Of a stretch of DNA of 64,000 bases, positions 53,495-63,400 are shown piece after piece (within the stretch, counting starts at the first letter, position 1; every line of letters starts with the position of its first letter). The position numbers and the translations under genes were made by a program. The notes below the pieces were generated by a model, which was not told where the DNA came from, searched no databases, and saw nothing but the letters and a program-made list of their open reading frames with translations. Origin of the DNA: Amycolatopsis jiangsuensis (lineage in GTDB: Bacteria; Actinomycetota; Actinomycetes; Mycobacteriales; Pseudonocardiaceae). The stretch spans positions 2,790,001 through 2,854,000 of the forward strand of contig NZ_JACHMG010000001.1 in NCBI RefSeq assembly GCF_014204865.1. Reading direction: 5' to 3'.

Positions 53495-54928
53495 TCAGTG
53501 CGCGAGGTGGATGTCGTCGAGCGGGGTGCCGCCGGCGTGCGCCTCGAGACCCTGGACGAGGTCGTGCGCGTGCGTCTGCACGTCGCTGACCAGGGAGCTC
53601 GCGGTGTGCGTGTCGGCGAGGTCACCGCTGACCGAGTGCGACACGGCGGTCTCGGCCGTGTCCTGAGCGGTGGCCAGCACGTGCTCGCTCGCGTCCTGCA
53701 CGGCCGGGGCGTGCGAAGTCGCGCCCTCGATCGAGTGGGTCAGCGAACCCGCGTCCGGCAGCGACGAGGCGGCCGGCAGCGACGGGGCCGCCGCCGGGAC
53801 CGCGGGCAGCGCCGGAACGGCCGCCGGGACCGCCGGCAGGGCCGGAACCGCGTGGTCCAGGGTGCCGGTCAGGTCGCCCGCCTGGGACAGGTCGGCCGGG
53901 GACAGGCCACCGGCCGCGCCGGTCAGCGTGCCCGGCAGGTCGCCGGCCGCGTGGCTGAGCGTGCCCGGCAGGTCGCCGGCCGCACCGGTCACGGTGCCGG
54001 TCAGGTCGCCACCGGACAGCGGCAGGTTCGCGCCGGACACCGGCAGCTCGCCACCCGCCAGCGGGAGGTCCCCACCGGACAGCGGCAGCTCGCCCGCCAG
54101 GGGCAGGTCGCCGGTGGCGTGGCTGACGGCGTCGGCCACGGGCAGGTCGCCTGCCGCGTGGGTGACCGTGCCGGCCAGGTCGCCTGCCTGCGGGAGGTCC
54201 GCACGGGCGTCGTCGCCGTGCACGCCCACCGGGGTGGAGCCGATCGTCTCGTTGACCGAGCCGAGCGCGCCGGCGCCGGTCTGGCGGACACCCTCGACCA
54301 GGCCGCCGGCCGCGCCGCCGACCACGGGGAGCTGACCGGCCTCGGCGACCGCGGCCTTCCACAGCAGGGCGTCGCCCAGGTGGTTCGTGGCCGCGTCGAC
54401 CGCCGAGCCGACGAGCTTGCCGTCGAAGAGGTGGTCGCCCACCGCGTTCACGGTGTTCTCCAGGTCGATCGCGCCGGCGCCGACCAGCGGGCCGACGACC
54501 GGGACGTCGCTGGTCGCGTCCGCGACACCGTCGACGACGCTCGAGACCGTGCCGAGCACACCGTGCGTGGCGGTGTTCAGGCCGGTCTGGTCGGCGACGT
54601 CGCTGACCGCGCCGAACACGCCGCTCAGGTCCAGCGGACCGGCGGCCGCGCCGGCCTGGTCCGCGATGTCCTGCACGCGCGGGGCGGCGGCGTCGGCGGC
54701 CTGGTCCAGCACGCCGGACACGTCGCCGGCGTGCAGCGGTGCCGGGGCGGCGGACAGCGGGGCGGTGTCCATGACCAGCGGCATGATGTCCTGCACGTCC
54801 GCCGGGGCCAGCTCGCCCAGGCCGGCGCTGTTCAGCACGCCCTGCGGGTCGGCGTGGTACTCCGCCAGCGACTGCGGGTCGTTCAGCAGGTTCAGCGCGA
54901 ATTCGTGCAGCGTCTGCACCGGGCCCAT
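53495..54928 (-). CDS. IniB-like repetitive protein
   Basis: A 477-aa protein. The first 50 residues match the N-terminal domain of IniB, the isoniazid-induced protein of mycobacteria (TLHEFALNLLNDPQSLAEYH, then GLGELAPADVQDIMPL). The rest is low-complexity: Ala/Gly/Asp/Leu-rich modules such as AGDLPGTLSHAAGDLPGTL repeat many times, and a PALPAVPAA stretch follows. No signal peptide or transmembrane helix is seen. ATG at 54928 follows AGGAGAG. In mycobacteria iniB belongs to an operon with dynamin-like iniA/iniC; no such genes are here. It is probably structural or envelope-stress related. Confidence 0.85.
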   Translation of the reverse strand: MGPVQTLHEFALNLLNDPQSLAEYHADPQGVLNSAGLGELAPADVQDIMPLVMDTAPLSAAPAPLHAGDVSGVLDQAADAAAPRVQDIADQAGAAAGPLDLSGVFGAVSDVADQTGLNTATHGVLGTVSSVVDGVADATSDVPVVGPLVGAGAIDLENTVNAVGDHLFDGKLVGSAVDAATNHLGDALLWKAAVAEAGQLPVVGGAAGGLVEGVRQTGAGALGSVNETIGSTPVGVHGDDARADLPQAGDLAGTVTHAAGDLPVADAVSHATGDLPLAGELPLSGGDLPLAGGELPVSGANLPLSGGDLTGTVTGAAGDLPGTLSHAAGDLPGTLTGAAGGLSPADLSQAGDLTGTLDHAVPALPAVPAAVPALPAVPAAAPSLPAASSLPDAGSLTHSIEGATSHAPAVQDASEHVLATAQDTAETAVSHSVSGDLADTHTASSLVSDVQTHAHDLVQGLEAHAGGTPLDDIHLAH

Positions 54929-55245
54929 AGTTCGTTCTCTCCTGTACTGCCACTGGATCGGGGGATCCGGGGAAAAAGACGGATGAGCCGGCGATCCGGC
55001 CGGCTCCCGGAAGAACATAGGCCCGCGCTTCCGGCGTGCCATCGGGGGGCACCCCGGGTCCGCCGCCCGGATCACTAGGGACTTCCCGGCTTCCCCAGTT
55101 AGGGGGATTAGGGGATTTCCGGCGAACAGCCTGGTCACGGGACCGCCGCCGGCGAAGCGGGCCGGACCCCTCGAACAGGTGCCGGCGACGGCCCCCACGG
55201 GCGGTTCGCACGGAACCACCCGTTGGTGTGAACAACCCGGCCGGT
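54929..55245. other. Gap upstream of the IniB-like gene
   Basis: 317 bases without a gene. It contains an inverted repeat GAGCCGG/CCGGCTC (54985-55006) and several G-runs around 55090-55120, and must hold the promoter of the IniB-like gene. No terminator for the large oxidoreductase gene is clear. Confidence 0.4.
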
Positions 55246-58200
55246 TCAGGCGCTGTGGACGGCCTCGACGGCGTCCGTACCGCGGGCCAGCCCGGCCAGC
55301 AGCTCGGCCTGGCGCCCGCGGTAGGCGGCCACGTTCGCCAGTTTCAGCTCCTCGTAACCGCGGACGAGATCGGGCAGACCGGCCAGTTCGACGAGCCGCT
55401 CCTCGTCGGCGGGGGCCAGGTCCAGCGCCCGCGTCACGGTTTCGCGGTACTCCCCGATCAGCTCGCGCTCGAGCCGGCGCAGCTTCGCCCAGCCGAACAC
55501 GTCGAACGCCGTGCCACGCACCGCACGGGCCGAACGCAGCAGCCGCAACGCCGGCCGGAAGCTCCGGCTGCCGAGCGCGATCTTCCGCCGCATGCCGAGC
55601 GCACGCAGCACCGGCGGATGCAACCGGTAGGAGAACGTGGATCCCACGCCGAATTCCGCTTCGATCTCGGCGACCAGCCGCGGATCCAGCGAAAGCCGGG
55701 CCACCTCGTACTCGTCCTTGTAGGCCATCAGCTTGTACAGGTTGCGCGCGACGGCCTCGGCGACCGTCGTGCCCGCGCGGCCCCGGACCAGTTCGACGAA
55801 TTCCGCGTACTCCCGCGCGTACCGCTCGTTCTGGTAGGCGATGAGGTCGGGGACACGGATGTCGAGCAACCGGCCCAGTTCGGTGTCCGGCCCGGCCGGC
55901 ACGAGTGCGCGCACCCGGCGGACCGCCTCGCCGGCGGGCACCTCGGCAGCGGGCACCTCGACGGCCAGATCCGCGGCCAGTCCGTCGGGATCGGCGACCG
56001 CCTGCCGGCCCCGGCGGAAGGCCTGCACGTTCGTCTCGACCGCGGTGCCGTTGATCGTGATGGCCTGCTCCAGGCTCTCCGCGGACACCGGCAGCGCGCC
56101 GGACTGGTAGGCGGCGCCGAGCTGCAGCAGGTTGGCCGGCTGGTCGTCGCCGAAAAGCTGCCCGGCCAGCCCCCGCGCGTCGAGGTAGTGGCGGCGGGCG
56201 GTCGCGTCGTCGAGCGCGGCGCGGATGCTCGACTGCTCCGGGAAGGAGACCGCGGTGTCCACGATCATCCGTCCGGTCGGGATCTCCGAAGTGGACACCA
56301 CGGCCACCGTGCGGTCCGGATCGGCCACCCCGAGGTAGGCCGGGTCGGCGCCGACCAGCGGGTCGCAGGCCAGGTAGAGGTCGCACTCCCCCGCGGCGAG
56401 CTTGGCCGCCTGCTCCTGTACGTCCGCGGTGATCTTCACGTCCGACACGACCGCGCCGCCCTTCTGGGCGAGCCCGGTCTGGTCGAGCGTGCGTACCCGT
56501 TTGCCCTCCAGCACCGCCGCGACGGCGAGGATCTGCGCCACGGTGACCACGCCGGTTCCGCCGATCCCGGTGATCCGCACCGCGACGTCCCGCTCCGCGC
56601 GGACCGGATCCGCCAGGCTGCCGGCGGCCAGCGGGGCGACGTCACGACGGCGCACCTTCCCGGTCGGCACCACGGTGAGGAACGACGGGCAGTCCCCGTC
56701 GAGGCACGAGTAGTCGACGTTGCAGGAAGCCTGGTGGATCTGCGTCTTGCGGCCGAACTCCGTCTGCACCGGCTGCACCGAGAGACAGTTCGACTTGGTG
56801 CCGCAGTCGCCGCAGCCCTCGCACACGCGCTCGTTGACGAACACCTTCTTCGCCGGGGTCTCCTGCTTGCCACGGCGGCGTTTCCGGCGTTTCTCGGCCG
56901 CGCACTCCTGATCGTGGATCAGCACCGTGACGCCCTTGATCGCGGCCAGTTCCTCTTGGGTGCGCAGCAGTTCCGTGCGGTCGCGCACCTCGACCCCGCG
57001 CGGCAGCGCCCGCCGCCGCAGCCGGCGCGGAGCGTCCGAGGTGATCACCACCTTCGCCGCGCCCTCGACCAGCAGCAGCGCGGCCACCTGTTCCACGGGC
57101 AGCCCGCCGACCGCGTCCTGCCCGCCGGTCATCGCGACCGCGGAGTTGTAGAGCAGCTTGTAGGTGATGTCGACCCCGGCCGCCACCGCCGCGCGCACCG
57201 CGAGGCTGCCGGAGTGCATGAACGTGCCGTCACCGACGTTCTGGGTCAGGTGCGGGGTCTCCACGAACGGCGCCATGCCGATCCACTGCGCACCCTCGCC
57301 GCCCATCTGGGTCAGGCCGATGACGTCACCGACCTGGTCCGGCTCCATGAACAACGACATGGTGTGGCAGCCGATCCCGGCGCCGACGACCGTGCCGTCC
57401 GGGACCTTGGTCGAGGAGTTGTGCGGGCAGCCGGAGCAGAAGTACGGCGTCCGCGCGAGCAGCGGAACGGAAATGCGCTCCCGGCGGCGCCGGTTCCGCC
57501 ACGCGCTGACCGGTTCCAGGTCGCCGTGCGCGGTGAACCGCTTGGCCAGCCCGGTGGCGACCGCGTCCGGGTCGAGCTCGCCGAGCTCGGTGAACAGCGG
57601 ACGTCCGTCCGGACCGGACTTGCCGTGCACGCTCGGCGCACCGGAACGGCCGTAGAGGATTTCCTTGACCGCAGGCTCGATCAGCGCGCGCTTCTCCTCC
57701 ACCACCAGGATTTCGCTGAGCCCTTCGGCGAATTCGGTGATGATGGACGGTTCCACCGGGTGCACCACACCGAGCTTGAGCAGCCGGATGCCATAGCGGG
57801 CCAGCGCGGCCTCGTCCAGGCCGAGCGTCCGCAGCGCCTGCCGGAGGTCCAGATAGGACTTCCCGGAGGCGATCACGCCGATCCGGTCGCGCGGTCCGGA
57901 CGCGACGATCCGGTTGACGCCGCTGGCCCGCACGTACTCCAGGGCGAGCGGGAGGCGGATGCGGTGCAGGCTGTGTTCGAGGGTGACCAGCTCCGGGCCG
58001 AGCAGCCGGCTGCTCGGCTGGTGCCGGTAGGCGCCCTCGGGCAGCTCCGGGGCGGTCCAGACCGGGTCGACGAGCGCGGTGCCACCGGCGTCGGCGACGT
58101 TCGCGACCAGCTTCATCGCGCTCCACACGCCACTGGCGCGGGACAGTTCCACCGCGTGCCTGCCGTAGTCGAGCACGTCCTGGGAATCGGCCGGGTAGAA

Positions 58201-58704
58201 CACCGGTATCGCCAGGTCCGCGAGCGCGTGCTCGGACGCGCACGGCACGGTCGAGGACTTCGCGTTCGGGTCGTCGCCGACGAGCGCCACGGCGCCGCCC
58301 CGCGGATCGGTGCCGGCCAGGTTGGCGTGCCGCAGCGCGTCGGTGGCCCGGTCAAGGCCCGGTGCCTTGCCGTACCAGAAGCCGGTCACCCCGTCCGGGC
58401 GCAGCGTCCCGGCCCTGGCGGCGAGCTGGCTGCCCATCACCGACGTCGCGGCCAGCTCCTCGTTCACGCCCGGCTTGTGCACGATCGCGTGCTCGGCGAG
58501 CAGCGCGGACCGGCGCGCCAGCTCCAGGTCGAACCCGGCGAGCGGGGAACCCTCGTAGCCCGAGACGAACGCGGCGGGATCGCCTCCGCCGAGCCGGTCG
58601 TGCCGGATCCGGTCCAGCACCATCCGGACCAGCGCCTGTACCCCGGTCAGGTAGACCGTGCCCGTTTCGCGCTGGTAGCGCTCGGCCAAGGTGAACGCGC
58701 TCAT
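55246..58704 (-). CDS. Indolepyruvate ferredoxin oxidoreductase (fused large protein)
   Basis: A 1152-aa enzyme of the 2-oxoacid:ferredoxin oxidoreductase family with all domains in one chain: N-terminal pyrimidine-binding part, TPP domain in the middle (GIGCHTMSLFMEPDQVG, GGEGAQWIGMAPF), ferredoxin-type cysteine motif CEGCGDCGTKSNC around residue 615, then the gamma domain (RITGIGGTGVVTVAQILAVA) and a C-terminal DUF6537 region. It oxidatively decarboxylates aryl-pyruvates from aromatic amino acids to acyl-CoA, using ferredoxin. ATG at 58704 follows GGAAAGGAAGGG. A divergent Lrp-type regulator probably controls it according to amino-acid supply. Confidence 0.93.
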   Translation of the reverse strand: MSAFTLAERYQRETGTVYLTGVQALVRMVLDRIRHDRLGGGDPAAFVSGYEGSPLAGFDLELARRSALLAEHAIVHKPGVNEELAATSVMGSQLAARAGTLRPDGVTGFWYGKAPGLDRATDALRHANLAGTDPRGGAVALVGDDPNAKSSTVPCASEHALADLAIPVFYPADSQDVLDYGRHAVELSRASGVWSAMKLVANVADAGGTALVDPVWTAPELPEGAYRHQPSSRLLGPELVTLEHSLHRIRLPLALEYVRASGVNRIVASGPRDRIGVIASGKSYLDLRQALRTLGLDEAALARYGIRLLKLGVVHPVEPSIITEFAEGLSEILVVEEKRALIEPAVKEILYGRSGAPSVHGKSGPDGRPLFTELGELDPDAVATGLAKRFTAHGDLEPVSAWRNRRRRERISVPLLARTPYFCSGCPHNSSTKVPDGTVVGAGIGCHTMSLFMEPDQVGDVIGLTQMGGEGAQWIGMAPFVETPHLTQNVGDGTFMHSGSLAVRAAVAAGVDITYKLLYNSAVAMTGGQDAVGGLPVEQVAALLLVEGAAKVVITSDAPRRLRRRALPRGVEVRDRTELLRTQEELAAIKGVTVLIHDQECAAEKRRKRRRGKQETPAKKVFVNERVCEGCGDCGTKSNCLSVQPVQTEFGRKTQIHQASCNVDYSCLDGDCPSFLTVVPTGKVRRRDVAPLAAGSLADPVRAERDVAVRITGIGGTGVVTVAQILAVAAVLEGKRVRTLDQTGLAQKGGAVVSDVKITADVQEQAAKLAAGECDLYLACDPLVGADPAYLGVADPDRTVAVVSTSEIPTGRMIVDTAVSFPEQSSIRAALDDATARRHYLDARGLAGQLFGDDQPANLLQLGAAYQSGALPVSAESLEQAITINGTAVETNVQAFRRGRQAVADPDGLAADLAVEVPAAEVPAGEAVRRVRALVPAGPDTELGRLLDIRVPDLIAYQNERYAREYAEFVELVRGRAGTTVAEAVARNLYKLMAYKDEYEVARLSLDPRLVAEIEAEFGVGSTFSYRLHPPVLRALGMRRKIALGSRSFRPALRLLRSARAVRGTAFDVFGWAKLRRLERELIGEYRETVTRALDLAPADEERLVELAGLPDLVRGYEELKLANVAAYRGRQAELLAGLARGTDAVEAVHSA

Positions 58705-58805
58705 CCGGCCCTTCCTTTCCCTGCAGCTTCGGCCGGCGGGACTGCCACCGCCGGGACGTGACCCACCTCACCGGGCGGACTACCGATGCGCAACATACTC
58801 GTCCG

Positions 58806-58821
58806 GTCTTCCCAGGAAGAC
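58806..58821. promoter_or_regulatory. Perfect palindrome in the Lrp/oxidoreductase gap
   Basis: GTCTTCC-CA-GGAAGAC is a 7-bp perfect inverted repeat in the 174-base gap between the divergent Lrp-like and oxidoreductase genes. Confidence 0.55.
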
Positions 58822-58867
58822 GCAAAAGATGATCCGTCCGACACGATCATGAGCACGTTTTTTGCGT
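58820..58867. promoter_or_regulatory. Wide inverted repeat ACGCAAAA / TTTTGCGT
   Basis: ACGCAAAA (58820-58827) and TTTTGCGT (58860-58867) are exact complements 32 bases apart. The right arm touches the -10 of the regulator gene, so a dimer or octamer bound here would block it. This suits Lrp/AsnC proteins, which wrap DNA. Confidence 0.5.
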
Positions 58868-58872
58868 ACCAT
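58867..58872 (+). promoter_or_regulatory. Leaderless-type -10 element (TACCAT) of the Lrp gene
   Basis: TACCAT with 6 bases to ATG at 58879. Confidence 0.55.
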
Positions 58873-58878
58873 GCCGTC

Positions 58879-59343
58879 ATGAGCGAGGACCAGCTCGACG
58901 CCACGGACCACGAGATCATCGCACTGCTGCGGGAGGACGCGCGGCGGACCTTCTCCGACATCGCCGCACGCGTGTCGCTGTCCACCGCCGCGGTGAAGCG
59001 CCGGGTCGACCGCCTCCGCCGGGACGGGGTGATCACCGGCTTCACCGTGCAGGTCGACCACGCGAAGCTCGGCTGGGGCATCGAGGCGTTCTGCCAGCTG
59101 CGCTTCTTCGGCAGCACGAAGGTGGACGAGATCGTGCGGACGACCACGAAGATCCCGGAAGCGCAGGCGGTGTTCACCATCGCGGGCGACCCGGACGCCG
59201 TGGTGTGGCTGCGCGGACGCGACATGGCGCACCTGCAGCGGACGATCGACGAACTGCGCCGCAGCCACAACATCACCAGCACCCGGACGTTGATCGTGCT
59301 CGACTCGTGGATCCGCGGCCAGGAGTGGCCCGGCCCCGCCTGA
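58879..59343 (+). CDS. Lrp/AsnC-family transcriptional regulator
   Basis: A 154-aa feast/famine regulator: N-terminal helix-turn-helix (DHEIIALLREDARRTFSDIA, then VSLSTAAVKRRVDRLRRDG) and a C-terminal RAM/ACT-like ligand domain. ATG at 58879 is set by a leaderless -10, so the longer upstream frame is not used. Divergent from the indolepyruvate oxidoreductase gene; the likely effector is an aromatic amino acid or its keto acid. Two inverted repeats in the gap are candidate operators. Confidence 0.93.
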   Translation: MSEDQLDATDHEIIALLREDARRTFSDIAARVSLSTAAVKRRVDRLRRDGVITGFTVQVDHAKLGWGIEAFCQLRFFGSTKVDEIVRTTTKIPEAQAVFTIAGDPDAVVWLRGRDMAHLQRTIDELRRSHNITSTRTLIVLDSWIRGQEWPGPA

Positions 59344-59455
59344 CGACCCGGCCCGGCGGCGTTCGCCGTGCACCGGCGTGGGCAGCGCGGTGAAGGGGGC
59401 TTGCGACCGGAAGCGCCCTGGGCCTCCCGCTGGGCTGCCTCCGGCGGGAACCGGG

Positions 59456-59510
59456 TAAAGTTTCCTGTGGCCCGTTGAGACCGCAGCGGCTTCGTTTTTC
59501 GGAGAGCCGC
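59456..59510 (+). promoter_or_regulatory. Probable promoter and leader hairpin of the GAF-ANTAR gene
   Basis: A -10 like TAAAGT (59456-59461, preceded by GGG) is followed by a hairpin GCGGCT/AGCCGC (59486-59491 with 59505-59510) whose 13-base loop contains TTCGTTTTTCGG. It lies about 75-100 bases before the start codon. The GGGTAAA context recalls stress-sigma promoters, but no matching -35 is clear. Confidence 0.35.
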
Positions 59511-59583
59511 GCGGCTGGTACCTCACCGTGCGCGCGCTCCACCATGAAAGAGGGGTGCGCTGCGGGTGATCGAGGAGCCGATC

Positions 59584-60291
59584 ATGGCTGAGCGACTGGA
59601 CGACCTCGCGGCGGCGATGCGCGACCTGACGCAGGCGCTCGAACAGGACGACCAGGAACACGTCGTGTTCAGCGCGATCTGCGCCGAAGCGGTGCGCGCC
59701 ATCCCGGACGCCGACCTGGCCAGCATCACCGCCATCCACAAGGGCAGGGCGGAGACCGCGGCTTCCACCGACCCCCGCGCCGACCAGGTCGACGCTGCGC
59801 AGTACGCGATCGGGAACGGCCCGTGCCTGCGCGCGGCCACCACCGGTGAGGTGGTGCGGCTGTCGGTGCCGGCCGCAGAGGAAGCCTGGCCGGATTTCGT
59901 CGCCGCGGCCAAGAAGGTCGGCGTCGGCAGTTACCTGGCCGCGCCGCTGCGGGTGGACGACACGATCAGCGGCGCGCTGAACCTCTTCGGCTTCGGCGAC
60001 AACGGTTTCCGCACGCTGGAAAGCCACCTGCTGACCGTCTACACCACGGTCGTCGAGTTCGGCCTGCGCACCACCCAGCGCTACCGCGAGGCCCGGGTGC
60101 GGGCCGACCAGCTCGACCTGGCGATGAGCTCCCGCAGTGTCATCGAACAGGCCAAGGGCATGCTGATGGCGATCCACCGCATCGACGCGGACGCCGCGAT
60201 GCAGCGGCTGATCACCGAATCGCAGACCACCAACACCAAACTGCGCGAGGTCGCCCGCCGGTTCGTGGACACGGTCAGCGGACGGGGCTGA
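59584..60291 (+). CDS. GAF and ANTAR domain protein
   Basis: A 235-aa sensor/RNA-binding protein. A GAF domain (about 25-165) binds a small ligand, and the C-terminal ANTAR domain (about 175-230, VIEQAKGMLMAIHRIDADAA) binds dual hairpins in RNA to prevent transcription termination. ATG at 59584 has GAGGAG upstream; GTG at 59566 is an alternative. Its target RNA may be its own leader, where one hairpin is visible, or elsewhere. Such proteins are numerous in actinomycetes and usually respond to stress. Confidence 0.92.
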   Translation: MAERLDDLAAAMRDLTQALEQDDQEHVVFSAICAEAVRAIPDADLASITAIHKGRAETAASTDPRADQVDAAQYAIGNGPCLRAATTGEVVRLSVPAAEEAWPDFVAAAKKVGVGSYLAAPLRVDDTISGALNLFGFGDNGFRTLESHLLTVYTTVVEFGLRTTQRYREARVRADQLDLAMSSRSVIEQAKGMLMAIHRIDADAAMQRLITESQTTNTKLREVARRFVDTVSGRG

Positions 60292-60435
60292 ACCCGGCGC
60301 CGCCGCGCGGACAAGCCTGTCCGGACAGCTTCCCCGCAGTGGTCTGGACACCTCACTACGCGATGTGCTGTCATCGATCCGGCGAGTGTTTTCCAACGTT
60401 GTAAAACCGGCTCGAACTCCGGAACGGAGAGCGCC

Positions 60436-63400
60436 TTGCGGACAACGGCGGGAATTCTGAAGCGGATCGGCGTCCTCACCGCGGCAGTCTGCGTGGCGGT
60501 GCCCGGGCTGGCCGCGCCACCGGCGACCGCGTCCGTGCGGGCGCGGGCGGTCACCGTGGACGACGCGCGGTTCCAAGTGCTCTCCCCCACGCTGATACGG
60601 ACCGAGTACGCGGCTGACGGGAAGTTCGCGGACCCGGTCACGTTCAACGCCGTCGGCCGCGGGTCCTTCGCCGAAACACCGTTCACCTCCACGGTTTCCG
60701 ACGGAGTGCTGACCATTCGCACCAGTGCGCTGAGCCTGAGCTACCGGCTCGGTTCGGGCCCGTTCGGCGCCGGCAATTTGACGGTGCGCCAGACCGGCGG
60801 GCAGACGCCGGGCGCCGCCGCGCCGTGGCGGCACGTGAGCTGCGCGGTGGGCGAGCTGTGCGAGGCGGAAGACGTGACCCACGACGGCCCCGGCATCGCC
60901 ACCGACCACGGCGGTTACACCGGAACCGGGTTCCTTGCCGGGTTCGAAGGCGACGGCGCCACCGTCTCCACCGACGCGGAAGCCCCCGCGGACGGCACGT
61001 ACACCCTGTCGGCCCGCTACGCCAACGGCATCGGCGGCGACGACCAGCACGTCACCCGCACGCTGAGCGTCTCGGTCGACGGCGGGACGCCGCGGCAGCT
61101 GAGCCTGCCGACGACCGCCGACTGGGACACCTGGGCGGTCGCGTCGGTGGACGTCCCGCTCGGCGCCGGACACCACACGGTCGCGCTCACCCGCGCGGCG
61201 GGCGACTCAGGGCACGTCAACCTGGACAGTTTCGCGATGCTGGACCGGGGCGCGCAGTACCCGGCGGCGTCGGCCCGCGCGATCGGGGGCTGCGGATTCG
61301 GCACGAGCTGCGAGGCCGAGGACGGCCGGATGTCCGGCTCGGCGAAGCTCGCCACCGACCACACCGGGTACTCCGGCAGCGGTTTCACCGCCGAGCTGAA
61401 GCAGGGCGCGGGTCTCGGGCACCGGATCGAGAACGTGCCCGCCGACGGCGCTTACGCACTGCATGTCCGTTACGCCAACGGAACCGGCGGCGACGGCCGG
61501 CACGAGACGCGCACCGTGCAGGTCACCGCGGGCGGCGTCACCCGTGCGCTGCAGCTGCCGCCGACCGCGGACTGGAACACCTGGAGCAGCGCCTCGATTC
61601 CGGTCGAGCTCAAGGCAGGCACCGACGAAGTCGGCTTCGGCTGCCCGGACGAGGTCAGCTGCCACGTCAACGCCGACACGGTTTCGGTCACCGCGCCGGA
61701 CGCGGCGGCCCCGCAGCCGCACTTCGCGCTCGGGCAGTACCGGCGTGGCCTCGACGGCGTCGACGGGGACAAGGGCGCGCCGCCGACGTCCGAAGGGTTG
61801 CTGCACCAGGACGGGTGGTACCTGCTCGACGACACCGCGTCGGCGTTCTACGACGAGCACAGCGGCAAGGTGACCCAGCGCCCGGCACACGGCGGAAAGC
61901 CTTACCAGGACGGATATTTCTTCGGCTTCGGGCACGACTACCGGGGCGGCCTGCAAGCACTGGCGCAGCTGACCGGCCCACCGGAGCTGCTGCCGCGGTG
62001 GGCTTACGGCGTGTGGTACTCGGAGTACATCGACCGCACCGAAGCCGACTACCGCGACACCATCCTGCCCCGGTTCCGTTCCGAGGGCGTGCCGCTGGAC
62101 GTGCTCGTGGTCGACACCGACTTCAAGTCCCCGGCAACCTGGAACGGCTGGGAGATGCACCGGGCGAAGTTCCCCGACCCGGCGGAGTTCTTCTCCTGGG
62201 CGCACGGCGAAGGCCTGCACACGACACTGAACGTGCACCCGAGCATCCAGGAGTCCGATCCCCAGTACGCGAAGGCCAGCGCGACCGCGAAGGGCAAGCT
62301 GGCCACCGGCTGCGGCGACGGCTGCCACGTGTTCGACTGGGGTGATCCGAACCAGCTGAAGGCCTACCAGGACCTGCACGCCGACCTCGACAAGGCGGGC
62401 AACGACTTCTGGTGGCTCGACTGGTGTTGCGACGCGTCACAGTCCACTTTGGCCGGAGTCACCCCGGACGCGTGGATCAACCGGCAGTACGCCGGGAACA
62501 CGCCCGGACGCGGGTTCGTGCTTTCGCGGGCCTACGGTTCGCTCCAGTCGGGCGGGTACGGCAGCCCGACCGCTGTGCCTACCGGCCCGTGGGCGGACAA
62601 GCGCACCACCGTGCACTTCACCGGGGACACACTGTCCACATGGGGCACGCTGGCCACCGAAGTCGGGGCGACGCCGAACGAATCGGCCGCCACCGGGATG
62701 TCCGCGGTCAGTCACGACATCGGTGGACATGTCGACACCACGGGCCTGCCCGGCAGTGAGACCTATGTCGACAACGGACAGCAGAAGCGCACCGTGAAGC
62801 TCCCCGACGACCTGTACGCGCGATGGGTGCAGTTCGGCACCTTCCAGCCGATCGACCGGTTGCACAGCAACCACGGCGACCGGCTGCCGTGGCAGTACGG
62901 TCCGGAGGCGGACGCCTCGGCGGCACGGTTCCTGAACCTGCGCGAAAACCTGGTGCCCTACACCTATTCCCTCGCCCAGGAAGCCGCGACGACCGGGATG
63001 CCGGTGGTGCGCCCGACGTACCTGCAGTACCCGGACGAGCCCGCCGCGTACCCGGCCGCGTCGAAGGAGTACTTCTACGGCCCGGACGTGCTCGTCGCTC
63101 CGGTGACCACGCCGGGCACCCAGGCGGAGACCAGCGTCTGGTTCCCGCCGGGCCAGTGGACCGACTACTTCACCGGCCGCACCTACCAGGGCGGCACGAC
63201 CCAGACCGTGTCCACGGACCTGGGCACCATGCCGGTCTTCCTCCGCGCGGGCGGCGTTCTGGTCACGCACACCGGAAACGTCGAGCACGACCAGACAGCC
63301 GACCAGCTCACCGTCACCGCGTCAGCGGGCGCACCGGGCGCCTTCTCGCTGTACGAGGACGACGGCGCGCACGCGAACCGGAGCGCGACCACGAAGATCG

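Noticed and set aside
55036..58761. 1241-codon open frame antisense to the indolepyruvate oxidoreductase
   Set aside because: A codon-bias artefact of high GC content; the sense frame has TPP and cysteine motifs, the antisense one only Arg/His/Asp-rich sequence.
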